Below, in pieces: positions 8,133-15,566 of a DNA stretch of 38,831 nucleotides (position 1 is the first letter of the stretch; the number at the start of each line of letters is the position of its first letter). The stretch covers positions 1 to 38,831 of the forward strand of contig JAKACA010000011.1 in assembly GCA_021796455.1 (NCBI GenBank), read 5' to 3'. The notes below the pieces were generated by a model, which was given only the letters and a program-made list of their open reading frames with translations, was not told the DNA's origin and searched no databases. Both the position numbers and the translations under genes were made by a program. This stretch comes from Actinomycetes bacterium. Its GTDB lineage: Bacteria > Actinomycetota > Acidimicrobiia > Acidimicrobiales > Bog-793.

Positions 8133-9260
8133 TCACATGTTCTCCAGTGCCTCGGCCGCGCGGGCGTCCTGGGCCTCGAGGAGGTGGCGGTAGCGGTTCA
8201 CCATCTCGACCGTCTTCCAGCCGTGGCGATCCATCACCTCACCTACGCTCGACCCCGACTTCAACAAGGCCGTTGCCGAGTGATGTCGGAGGTCGTGAAG
8301 CCGCATGTGAGGCACCTTGGCTGTGACGCACATCTCGATGAACACCCGGGTCATCGTGTGCGGGTTGTAGGGGTTGCCACTGTCGGCGCTCGGGGAGAAG
8401 ACGTAGGCATCGGGCGAGAGCGTCGTCTTGCACGCGGTCGCCCTCTCCTCGCACCGCTCCTGGTGCGCGCGAAGGATGGCGACCGTCTTGGTCCCGAGGG
8501 CGATCCGGCGCACCTCGCCGGTCTTGGTCCCCTTTACCTCGACGCCGCCCGGCACTGACACGACGGACTGAGCGATGAGGACACTCTTGCGGTCGAGGTC
8601 GACGTCCTTCCAGCGGAGCCCGCAAACCTCTCCCCGGCGGCACCCTGTCCAGGCGACGAAGGCGATGGCAGTTCCCCACTCGGGGTCGGACGCGAGGGCG
8701 TGCTCGACGAGCGTGCGAACGTCTCTCGAGGCGGGAGGGGAGATTTTGCGCTCGCCGAGCGGTGGCAGCTCGATCCCGTCGGTGGCGATGAGGACGGTGT
8801 AGCCGCGCCGGTGCGCCCAGGCGAGGGACTGGCGCATCGCCCAGTGCACCTTGCGGATGGACGAGCCGGACTGCCCCTTGGCGAGGAGGTCGGTGTAGAG
8901 GTCCTCGATGTGGTGGGGCCGGAGCTTGGCGACGGGGAGCTTGCCGATGGAGGCGAATTCGACGTGCTTGATCGCTACCTGGTAACGATCCACGGTGGAG
9001 GCGGAGAGCACCTGGCGACGTGCCTCGAGCCAGCGGTCGAGGACCTCCTTGACGCTGAGCGCTCCGGATTCGACGGCTGCGGCGGCGTGCTGTTGCTTGT
9101 TCACCTCGCTGACGAAGTCGGCGAGCGCCTTCTCGGCCTGGCGCTTTCCACCGTGGACGGTCTTTGTCATGTAACGGCGCTTCTTCGCCGTTGCATCCCA
9201 CCCGACATACGCCGTCAGGAGCCATGAGCTCTCGCCTCGCTGGCGCATCGATCCAGACAT
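8133..9260 (-). CDS. int: Tyrosine recombinase (integrase)
   Basis: A 375-residue phage-type integrase. It has an N-terminal AP2-like arm-binding segment (SSWLLTAYVGWDATAKKRRY), then a SAM-like core-binding domain (residues about 75-155, WLEARRQVLSASTVDRYQVA) and the catalytic domain. Catalytic residues are present: Arg in GCRRGEVCGLRW (about 206), Lys region GTKTGEVRRI, HxxR in RLHDLRHHSAT (about 321), a His in MDRHGWKT and the nucleophile Tyr in VNRYRHLL (about 357). ATG 9260 was chosen over a longer start at 9317 because GAAGGGAG sits at ideal distance. It would catalyse recombination between the tRNA-Arg 3' end and a circular form of the element. It appears intact even though some cargo is decayed. 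Confidence 0.93.
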   Translation of the reverse strand: MSGSMRQRGESSWLLTAYVGWDATAKKRRYMTKTVHGGKRQAEKALADFVSEVNKQQHAAAAVESGALSVKEVLDRWLEARRQVLSASTVDRYQVAIKHVEFASIGKLPVAKLRPHHIEDLYTDLLAKGQSGSSIRKVHWAMRQSLAWAHRRGYTVLIATDGIELPPLGERKISPPASRDVRTLVEHALASDPEWGTAIAFVAWTGCRRGEVCGLRWKDVDLDRKSVLIAQSVVSVPGGVEVKGTKTGEVRRIALGTKTVAILRAHQERCEERATACKTTLSPDAYVFSPSADSGNPYNPHTMTRVFIEMCVTAKVPHMRLHDLRHHSATALLKSGSSVGEVMDRHGWKTVEMVNRYRHLLEAQDARAAEALENM

Positions 9261-9301
9261 GTCCACTCCCTTCGCCCAGCCTAGCTGGGTTTCTTGGGAA
9301 G

Positions 9302-9326
9302 CATTGATCGACAACATTGATCGACA
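9302..9326. repeat. Tandem 13-bp direct repeats, candidate integrase arm sites
   Basis: CATTGATCGACAA is followed immediately by CATTGATCGACA(C). They lie between the integrase start and the tRNA 3' end, where arm-type binding sites of tyrosine recombinases are normally found. Confidence 0.45.
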
Positions 9327-9385
9327 CCCGGCGGCACCCGGTCCTCACCACCTGGCATAAAAGGCCGGTGAGCTGGACTTCTAAG

Positions 9386-9460
9386 TGGCGCCCTCGGCAG
9401 GACTTGAACCTGCGCACCCGGCTCCGGAGGCCGGTGCTCTATCCACTGAGCTACGAGGGC
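9386..9460 (-). tRNA. tRNA-Arg (anticodon CCG)
   Basis: The reverse strand folds as a full cloverleaf. The acceptor GCCCTCG pairs with CGAGGGC, the D arm contains GCTC..GAGC, and the anticodon stem CCGGC/GCCGG surrounds the loop CTCCGGA with CCG at 34-36. The T arm is GCAGG-TTCAAGT-CCTGC, the discriminator is G and the CCA is encoded. It decodes CGG. Its 3' end faces the integrase, marking it as the probable attachment gene. It is divergent from argS, its own synthetase, 87 bp away. Confidence 0.96.
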
Positions 9461-9547
9461 GAGACTGAAAGGCGCGAAAGTGCGATCTGAGCCGTCCTGA
9501 GGCGCCGCTTGCATGCTACTCCCACTTCGGCCATCCTCACTTGTGCC

Positions 9548-11158
9548 ATGAATGCTGCCGACGCCCTTGCCGAGTCAATAGTCAACGAGCTGCGAGCGCT
9601 GGGCATCGACGTGGCCCTCCGCGATGTCCACCTCGAGCGCCCGGCCCGTAAGGAGCATGGCGACTTCTCCACCAACATCGCTCTCGTCCTTTCCAAATCC
9701 CTCGGTCGCAACCCTCGGGAGCTCGCCGGTGAGCTGGCTGCCTCCATCAATGCGCGGCCACCCAGGAATCTCGAGGTGGCTCAAGTCGCGGGGCCGGGTT
9801 TCCTCAATTTCAGGCTGAGACCTGCGTGGCTGCACGAGGCTCTCGGGGAGATCGTCACGGCGGCAGAGTCAAGCTATGCCGCACCGGACCTGGGCCACGG
9901 CGAGCGCACGCAGATCGAGTTCGTGTCAGCCAATCCTACAGGACCTGTGCACGTCGGAAACGGCTGGTTCGGCGCCTACGGCGATGCGCTGGCCCGCATC
10001 ATGACGCGGACCGGCTGGAGCGTGAGTCGCGAGTACTACGTCAACGACACCGGCGGCCAGATCCGCCTTCTCGGTGAGAGCGTGCTGGCCCGCAGGCGTG
10101 GGGAGGTGCCTCCCGAACAGGGCTATCAGGGTGAGTACGTCGGCGAGATAGCCGCGCAGTACGAGGGGTCCGACGATGTCGTCGAGGCGGGGCGCTTTGC
10201 TGCCGAGCAGATACTTGCCAACATCCGGGCGACTATGGAACGCCTTGGCATCCATTTCGACGAGTGGTACTCGCAGGCTTTCATCGAAGAGAGCGGTCGG
10301 GTCGCGGCCACGATCGAGGAGCTTCGGTCGCGTGGCCACATCTACGACGAGGGGGGAGCGGTCTGGTTCCGGGCCACGACATTTGGGGACAGTCGCGACC
10401 GGGTTCTCGTCAAGTCGAACGGGGACGCAACATATCTCGCAGGTGATCTGGCATACCACAGGAACAAGTTCGTGGAGCGCGGTTTTCACCGGGTGATCGA
10501 CGTCTTCGGTGCCGACACTCATGGACAGGTCGCGAGCTTGCGCGCCGGGATGGAGGCCCTCGGGATAGATCCGAGCCGCCTCGAGGTCCGCATCGGGCAG
10601 ATGATCTCGCTCGTGAGCGGCCGCATGTCGAAACGCAGCGGCAACTACGTACGCCTCGACACCTTGATAGACGAGATCGGGCCGGACGCGACCCGGCTGC
10701 TCTCGCTCCTCTCGTCCATCGACCAGGCGACGACGCTCGATCTCGACATCGTGAAGGAGCGCTCGGCCGAGAACCCCGTCTTCTATGTCCAGTACGCGCA
10801 TGCGCGGATCGCCTCGATCAAGAAAGTGGCGTTCGAGAGAGCGGTCGACACCCGGCCGATCGAAGCCGTAGACCTCGGCCTGCTCGAGCATGAACGCGAG
10901 CTCGACGTGCTCCGCACCCTTGTCGACCTACCAAGGGTGGTCGAGGAGGCGGCGGTGGACCGTGCGCCCTACAAGTTGACGAACTGGGTGCGTCGCCTCG
11001 CCGGTGACTTCCACAGCTTCTACCACGACTGCTACGTGATGGGCGAGGGCGTGGCTCCGGATCTGACACAGGCGCGCCTGTGGCTCGTCGAAGCTGCCCG
11101 GATCGGCCTTTCGATAGGACTTGACCTGCTCGGCGTTAACGCTCCGGACGAGATGTGA
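9548..11158 (+). CDS. argS: Arginyl-tRNA synthetase
   Basis: A 536-residue class I synthetase charging tRNA-Arg. It has an N-terminal Add1-like domain (HGDFSTNIAL, then AGPGFLNFRL), a Rossmann catalytic core opening with SANPTGPVHVGNGW, the KMSKS-like loop GRMSKRSGN, and the C-terminal DALR anticodon-binding domain (ENPVFYVQYAHARI...). The HIGH motif reads H135-V-G-N138, with Asn in place of the last His, and the following residue pattern differs from the usual GHGR. The ATG at 9548 is used since the conserved protein begins there; no clear Shine-Dalgarno is present. It is the first gene of the core superlocus, and its stop overlaps the lysA start (GTGA). Confidence 0.95.
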   Translation: MNAADALAESIVNELRALGIDVALRDVHLERPARKEHGDFSTNIALVLSKSLGRNPRELAGELAASINARPPRNLEVAQVAGPGFLNFRLRPAWLHEALGEIVTAAESSYAAPDLGHGERTQIEFVSANPTGPVHVGNGWFGAYGDALARIMTRTGWSVSREYYVNDTGGQIRLLGESVLARRRGEVPPEQGYQGEYVGEIAAQYEGSDDVVEAGRFAAEQILANIRATMERLGIHFDEWYSQAFIEESGRVAATIEELRSRGHIYDEGGAVWFRATTFGDSRDRVLVKSNGDATYLAGDLAYHRNKFVERGFHRVIDVFGADTHGQVASLRAGMEALGIDPSRLEVRIGQMISLVSGRMSKRSGNYVRLDTLIDEIGPDATRLLSLLSSIDQATTLDLDIVKERSAENPVFYVQYAHARIASIKKVAFERAVDTRPIEAVDLGLLEHERELDVLRTLVDLPRVVEEAAVDRAPYKLTNWVRRLAGDFHSFYHDCYVMGEGVAPDLTQARLWLVEAARIGLSIGLDLLGVNAPDEM

Positions 11159-12594
11159 CCGACCCCGGCTATCCGCGCGACCTTGCCGCCGCGCCCGACC
11201 ACGCCGCCCTGGGCGATCCGGACCTGGGCGATCCGGGCCGGAGCGAGCCGAGCCTGGGCGATCCGGGCCCGGGTGCGCCCACCTCGCTTGCCGAAACCGA
11301 GTCACCGGAGGCTCCCGTTGCCCGACACCTGCTGCCTCTCACTGCTTCTCGCACCGCCTCGGGTGGACTCGCCGTTGGTGGTGTCGACCTGATCGAGCTC
11401 GCGCAGGAGGTGGGCACGCCGGTCTTCGTCTATGACGAGGACCATCTCCGGGCCCGTTGCAGGGAAGTCGTCGCCAGCTTTGGCACCGGAGCGGTCGCCT
11501 ATGGCACCAAGGCTTTCCTGTGCAGGGCTATGGCCCGGCTGGCAGCCGAGGAGGGGTTGCACCTCGACGTGTCGACCGGCGGAGAGCTGGCGGTTGCACT
11601 CGCGGCCGGAGTTCCCGGAGACCGGCTGGTCCTTCATGGCAACAACAAGTCCACGGCCGAGATAAGCGCGGCCTTGCGGGCCGGAGTGGGTCGTATCGTC
11701 GTCGACTCCTTCGACGAGATCCGGCGACTGCGCGAGCTTTCAGATGCCGGCTTGGTAGGCGGCGGGCTGGATGCCCTCCTGCGGGTGACGCCCGGCGTCG
11801 AGGCGCATACCCATGAGTACGTGATGACGGGTCAGGAGGACTCGAAGTTCGGGTTCAGCCTTGCTTCGGGTGCCGCTGACGAGGCAGCTCACGCACTCGG
11901 TGAAGTACGAGGAGTGCGACTCGTCGGAGCTCACTCCCACGTGGGTAGCCAGATCTTCGCGGTGGAGGTGTACGCGCGAGTGGTGAGCCTCCTCACGCCC
12001 TTCATCGCGCGACATGACCTCTCGGAGTGCTGCCTTGGCGGGGGCTTGGGCGTGGCCTACATCAACAGCGAGCACGCGCCTTCGATGGCCGAATGGTCTT
12101 CGGTTGTCCGATCAGCCTGTGCGGCAGCGGGCCTCCCCTCGCAGGTGCGCATCTCGGTAGAGCCGGGCAGGTCAGTTGTCGCGACCGCCGGCATGACTCT
12201 TTATACCGTAGGCACGATCAAGGAGATCCCAGGAGTGCGGACCTATGTGGCCGTGGACGGCGGGATGAGCGACAATCCGAGGCCTGTCCTTTACGGCAGT
12301 GGCTACGAGGCAATGCTGCTGCGCGAGCCGGACGCAGAACGCCGGTGGGCTGTGCGTATCGTCGGGAAGCACTGCGAGTCGGGAGATGTCCTCTTGGACG
12401 ATGGTCGCCTACCAGTCGGCACAAGGGTGGGTGACCTGCTCGCGACTCCCGTCACCGGCGCCTATGGCTGGTCGATGGCGTCGAATTACAATCGTGTTGG
12501 CCGGCCACCTGTTGTCTTCGTGAGAGGTGGTCGAGCACGCGTGGTCGTGCGGAGGGAGACGATCGCGGACCTGCTCCGGCTCGATCAGCAGTGA
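11155..12594 (+). CDS. lysA: Diaminopimelate decarboxylase
   Basis: A 479-residue PLP enzyme (alanine-racemase fold III) converting meso-diaminopimelate to lysine. The PLP lysine lies in YGTKAFLCRAM, followed by HSHVGSQI, EPGRSVVA, the substrate Cys motif CESGDVL and YGWSMASNYN. The N-terminal 60 or so residues are not conserved and contain LGDP repeats encoded by a 15-bp-periodic DNA repeat, so the family core starts near residue 60. The GTG start at 11155 overlaps the argS stop by 4 bp, implying coupling. A GTG or TTG further in cannot be excluded as the true start. A weak terminator follows. Confidence 0.95.
   Translation: MTDPGYPRDLAAAPDHAALGDPDLGDPGRSEPSLGDPGPGAPTSLAETESPEAPVARHLLPLTASRTASGGLAVGGVDLIELAQEVGTPVFVYDEDHLRARCREVVASFGTGAVAYGTKAFLCRAMARLAAEEGLHLDVSTGGELAVALAAGVPGDRLVLHGNNKSTAEISAALRAGVGRIVVDSFDEIRRLRELSDAGLVGGGLDALLRVTPGVEAHTHEYVMTGQEDSKFGFSLASGAADEAAHALGEVRGVRLVGAHSHVGSQIFAVEVYARVVSLLTPFIARHDLSECCLGGGLGVAYINSEHAPSMAEWSSVVRSACAAAGLPSQVRISVEPGRSVVATAGMTLYTVGTIKEIPGVRTYVAVDGGMSDNPRPVLYGSGYEAMLLREPDAERRWAVRIVGKHCESGDVLLDDGRLPVGTRVGDLLATPVTGAYGWSMASNYNRVGRPPVVFVRGGRARVVVRRETIADLLRLDQQ
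11208..11266 (+). repeat. In-frame 15-bp-periodic repeats in the lysA 5' region
   Basis: CCTGGGCGATCCGG occurs three times, starting at 11208, 11223 and 11253 (offsets 15 and 30), and encodes LGDP each time. The intervening unit RSEPS looks like a diverged copy. Expansion or contraction by 15 bp keeps the frame. Confidence 0.7.
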
Positions 12595-12597
12595 CGC

Positions 12598-12625
12598 AGA
12601 ACCGACCTCGCCTGGGTCGGCTTCT
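12598..12625 (+). terminator. Possible terminator between lysA and hom
   Basis: AGAA-CCGACC pairs with GGTCGG-(C)-TTCT around a 7-nt loop, giving a 10-bp stem with one bulge. The T-rich tail is mostly within the stem, so termination may be weak. Confidence 0.35.
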
Positions 12626-12640
12626 TGTAGGTTGGTGCGC

Positions 12641-13999
12641 GTGAGCCGATCAGAGCACACCCCGGGCGTCGCCCTTCGCGTTGGGGTCCTCGGCTGCGGC
12701 AACGTCGGCGCGGCTTTCGTCGGTCTCGTCGACTCCGGAGCGACGGCGATATCGCTCCGTACCGGTATCGACCTCGAGGTGACGCGCATCGCCGTGCGCG
12801 ACCTCGACCGAGAGCGCCCGGGTCTTGACCGTGTGGCCTTCGAAAAACGCGCGACGACCGACTCAGGGGCCGTAGTGACGGATCCGCAGGTAGACATCGT
12901 CGTCGAGCTGATGGGCGGCATCGAACCGGCGCGCTCGCTCATCTTGCAGGCTCTTACCTCCAAGAAACCCGTCATCTCCGGCAACAAGGAGCTCCTGGCC
13001 GCTCACGCCGGGGAGCTCACGGCTGCGGCAGAGTCTGCCGGCGTGGACTTGCTGTTCGAGGCATCGGTGGCAGGTGCCATACCCCTTGTCCGCCTCCTTC
13101 GGGACTCGCTCGCGGGAGAGCACATCGTGCGCCTCACCGGCATTGTCAACGGCACGACTAATTACATGCTCACGCAGATGAGCGAGGAGGGCCTCGGTTA
13201 CAACGAGGCGCTCGCCCAGGCGCAGAGCCTTGGCTACGCGGAGGCCGATCCTACGGCCGATGTGGAGGGCTACGACGCCGCGGCCAAGGCAGCGATACTT
13301 GCCGGGATCGCGTTCGATGCAGACGTTTCCTCGTCCGATGTTCACCGGGAAGGCATCGTGGGCATCGAGGCGAGCGACATCGCCTTTGCCCGCCGGCTCG
13401 GCTATGAGGTGAAGCTCCTCGCCGTCGTGGAGCGGGCCGATGCTCCTGGGGGAGAGGTCGCCCCTGCTGTGGGCGCACCGCCGTGCGTCGCGGTGCGCGT
13501 GCACCCCGCCATGGTGCCGAAGGAGCACCCGCTGGCGTCGGTGCGGGGCGCGTTCAATGCGGTCTTCGTCGAGGGCGACGCCGCCGGCGAGCTGATGGTC
13601 TACGGGCGCGGAGCGGGCGGCCGGCCCACGGCCAGCGCGGTGCTGGGAGACGTGATCGACGCAGCACATCATCTACGCGAGCAGAGCCGCGGCCGGCCGG
13701 CGCGCCGGCGGACTCCTTTGCTCAGGCCGATAGCCGATCTGCGGAGCCAGTACTACCTGACGCTCGATGTGGCGGACAGGCCAGGCGTGCTCGCGGCGGT
13801 CGCTTCCGTCTTTGGCGAGCACCACGTCTCTATAAGGTCCATGGAGCAGACGGGCCTCGGGGTGGACGCGCGCCTGCTGTTCATCACCCATATGGCGCTC
13901 GAGGCCGACGTCTCGGCAACCCTGCAGGCTCTGCGCGACCTTGATACCGTCGAGCGAGTCGGCTCAGTGCTCCGCGTCATCGGCTCGGAGCTGGCTTGA
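12641..13999 (+). CDS. hom: Homoserine dehydrogenase
   Basis: A 452-residue NAD(P)-dependent enzyme reducing aspartate semialdehyde to homoserine, the branch to threonine and methionine. It has a Rossmann N-terminus (LRVGVLGCGNVGAAFVGLV), VVELMGGIEPA, the catalytic segment GTTNYMLTQM and AEADPTADVEGYDAAAKAAI with the family's conserved acidic and lysine residues. A C-terminal ACT domain follows (residues about 370-450, LTLDVADRPGVLAAVASVF), which usually carries threonine feedback. The start is GTG 12641, 47 bases after lysA; GTG 12635 is equally in frame. TAGGTT at 12628-12633 could be a -10 for a nearly leaderless transcript. It overlaps thrC by 4 bp. Confidence 0.95.
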   Translation: MSRSEHTPGVALRVGVLGCGNVGAAFVGLVDSGATAISLRTGIDLEVTRIAVRDLDRERPGLDRVAFEKRATTDSGAVVTDPQVDIVVELMGGIEPARSLILQALTSKKPVISGNKELLAAHAGELTAAAESAGVDLLFEASVAGAIPLVRLLRDSLAGEHIVRLTGIVNGTTNYMLTQMSEEGLGYNEALAQAQSLGYAEADPTADVEGYDAAAKAAILAGIAFDADVSSSDVHREGIVGIEASDIAFARRLGYEVKLLAVVERADAPGGEVAPAVGAPPCVAVRVHPAMVPKEHPLASVRGAFNAVFVEGDAAGELMVYGRGAGGRPTASAVLGDVIDAAHHLREQSRGRPARRRTPLLRPIADLRSQYYLTLDVADRPGVLAAVASVFGEHHVSIRSMEQTGLGVDARLLFITHMALEADVSATLQALRDLDTVERVGSVLRVIGSELA

Positions 14000-15093
14000 C
14001 CGTGGGTGAGCCCAACGCGAGGTCTGAGGCTCGCCCGTCTCCCGAGCCGCCGCTGCGGCGATGGAGGGGAGTCCTGGAGGAGTACCGGTCGTTTCTTCCG
14101 GTGAGCGAGGCCACCCCCACAGTGAGCCTGCAGGAGGGAGCAACGCCTTTGCTGCCGGCGCGGCGCCTCTCCGAGCGGGTGGGAGCCGAGGTGTGGCTCA
14201 AGATCGAGGGAGCCAACCCGACCGGTTCGTTCAAGGACCGCGGCATGACCGTCGCCATCTCGAAAGCGGCCGAAGCCGGGACCGAGATCGTCGTATGTGC
14301 GTCCACGGGCAATACCTCGGCGTCAGCAGCCGCGTACGCCGCGCAAGCCGGGATGCGTTGCGTGGTTCTCATACCCGAGGGACACATCGCCCTTGGCAAG
14401 CTGGCCCAGGCACTCGTTCACGGCGCCACGGTCGTCCAGATTCAGGGCAACTTCGACACCGCGCTCGCGATCGTTCGTGACCTGCCGGGCCGAGCTCCAG
14501 TCACGATCGTCAACTCCATCAACCCCGACCGGATCGCAGGCCAGATGACGGGTGCCTTCGAGATTGTCGACGTGCTCGGCGACGCCCCTGAGATTCACTG
14601 CCTGCCGGTGGGTAACGCCGGGAATATCACGGCATACTGGCGCGGTTACTGCGAGTACAAGGCGGCGGGACTCGCGACCAGGCTGCCGCGGATGTTCGGC
14701 TTTCAGGCAGCGGGCGCTGCACCGATAGTCGAAGGCAGACGGGTGGAGGAGCCCGAGACGATCGCAACCGCTATCCGGATCGGGAACCCGGCGTCTTGGT
14801 ACGGCGCGACGGCGGCCTCCAGTGAGTCTGGTGGCCGTATAGAGGCAGTTACAGACGAGGAGATCTTGGAGGCCTACCTTTGGCTGGCTCGAGAGGAGTC
14901 GGTGTATTGCGAGGCAGCATCGGCTGCATCAGTGGCCGGTCTGCTCAAGTTCGGAGTTCCTGGAGGGTCGAGTGTCGTTTGCGTTCTGACAGGCAACGGG
15001 ATGAAGGATCCGGATCTGGCCGTGGGTCAGGTGTCGGTGCCGGCCTCGGTGCCTGCGGAGACCAAGTCGGTGCTAGATGCAATTGGTGCCTGA
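13996..15093 (+). CDS. thrC: Threonine synthase
   Basis: A 365-residue fold-II PLP enzyme making threonine from O-phosphohomoserine. The PLP lysine is in TGSFKDRGM. CASTGNTSASAAAYAAQAG binds the cofactor ring and phosphate region; PVGNAGN and CVLTGNGMKD complete the PLP phosphate site. The start may be TTG 13996, overlapping the hom stop, or GTG 14002; both give the same core. thrB (homoserine kinase), which normally follows in actinobacteria and supplies the substrate, is not present downstream. A nested stem-loop follows the stop codon. Confidence 0.95.
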   Translation: MTVGEPNARSEARPSPEPPLRRWRGVLEEYRSFLPVSEATPTVSLQEGATPLLPARRLSERVGAEVWLKIEGANPTGSFKDRGMTVAISKAAEAGTEIVVCASTGNTSASAAAYAAQAGMRCVVLIPEGHIALGKLAQALVHGATVVQIQGNFDTALAIVRDLPGRAPVTIVNSINPDRIAGQMTGAFEIVDVLGDAPEIHCLPVGNAGNITAYWRGYCEYKAAGLATRLPRMFGFQAAGAAPIVEGRRVEEPETIATAIRIGNPASWYGATAASSESGGRIEAVTDEEILEAYLWLAREESVYCEAASAASVAGLLKFGVPGGSSVVCVLTGNGMKDPDLAVGQVSVPASVPAETKSVLDAIGA

Positions 15094-15566
15094 GCGACGC
15101 GCGGACTCATAGCTTGCGCGGGGCGATAAGCTCGTCGCGTCGTCGCCGGGGCGAGCGGGGTGGGTTGTTGCTCACGCCGAGGTTCGGCGCTAGCATCACA
15201 GCATCCTCCTCGTTGCGGGCGCGGCTTCACAGCTCCGCTGTGGTAGCCGCTGAGGGCGGGTGGGAATCGCCGGAGTCTTCGGTCTGCACACTCCACCGCT
15301 TTTCCCTCCCTACCAGTTCGTGCCGATCGAGCCGATAAGTCCTTTGATCCGAGAGCCAAGCTGAAGCGGATCGGCCAGTCGATGCGAGCAGTCGGTGGTC
15401 GTCATCCGGTTGGGGCGAGAAGGGGACCGAAGCGGGGGCAGCGGTACCCGTAGCCGCCGGAGTGGGCGTCCTCGTGCAGGCCCGTCCGGGGAACCGGCAG
15501 GGTGGCGAGGGGATCATCTGGCAACACAACTACATGCAGACCGAGTCTCAACAAGAGAGGAACTCG
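15094..15566. other. Long thrC-rho intergenic region and rho leader
   Basis: About 470 bp separate thrC from rho, with no supported gene on either strand. This is where actinobacteria commonly carry thrB. The right half presumably holds the rho promoter and an untranslated leader; Rho is autoregulated through its leader in several bacteria. A good ribosome-binding site (GAGAGGA) lies at its end. I saw no recognisable remnant of homoserine kinase. Confidence 0.4.
15095..15142. repeat. Nested stem-loop after thrC
   Basis: CGACGCG (15095-15101) pairs with CGCGTCG (15136-15142), and inside them AGCTT (15111-15115) pairs with AAGCT (15128-15132). No T-tract follows. It may act as an RNA 3'-end structure or a Rho-dependent pause. 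Confidence 0.35.

Larger units (their letters stand above)
1..9388. mobile_element. Right part of a putative integrative element at tRNA-Arg
   Basis: A tyrosine recombinase (8133-9260) sits between the 3' end of tRNA-Arg(CCG) and a run of accessory genes: R-M pair, SIR2-domain gene, degraded IS and regulator. The gene order right of the tRNA is the conserved core superlocus starting with argS, so the junction between accessory and core DNA falls at the tRNA. I looked for a second copy of the tRNA 3' end further left, which would mark the other attachment site, and saw none. The left border is therefore outside the window or lost, and the extent given here is only what is visible. The DeoR gene and the IS may lie outside the element proper. 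Confidence 0.5.

Noticed and set aside
8239-9417. Arg/Pro-rich 390-codon frame
   Set aside because: It is a shifted frame of the integrase and runs into the tRNA.
9281-9514. Reverse-strand frame containing ALVAQWIEHRPPEPGAQVQV
   Set aside because: It is the well-known false translation across a tRNA gene.
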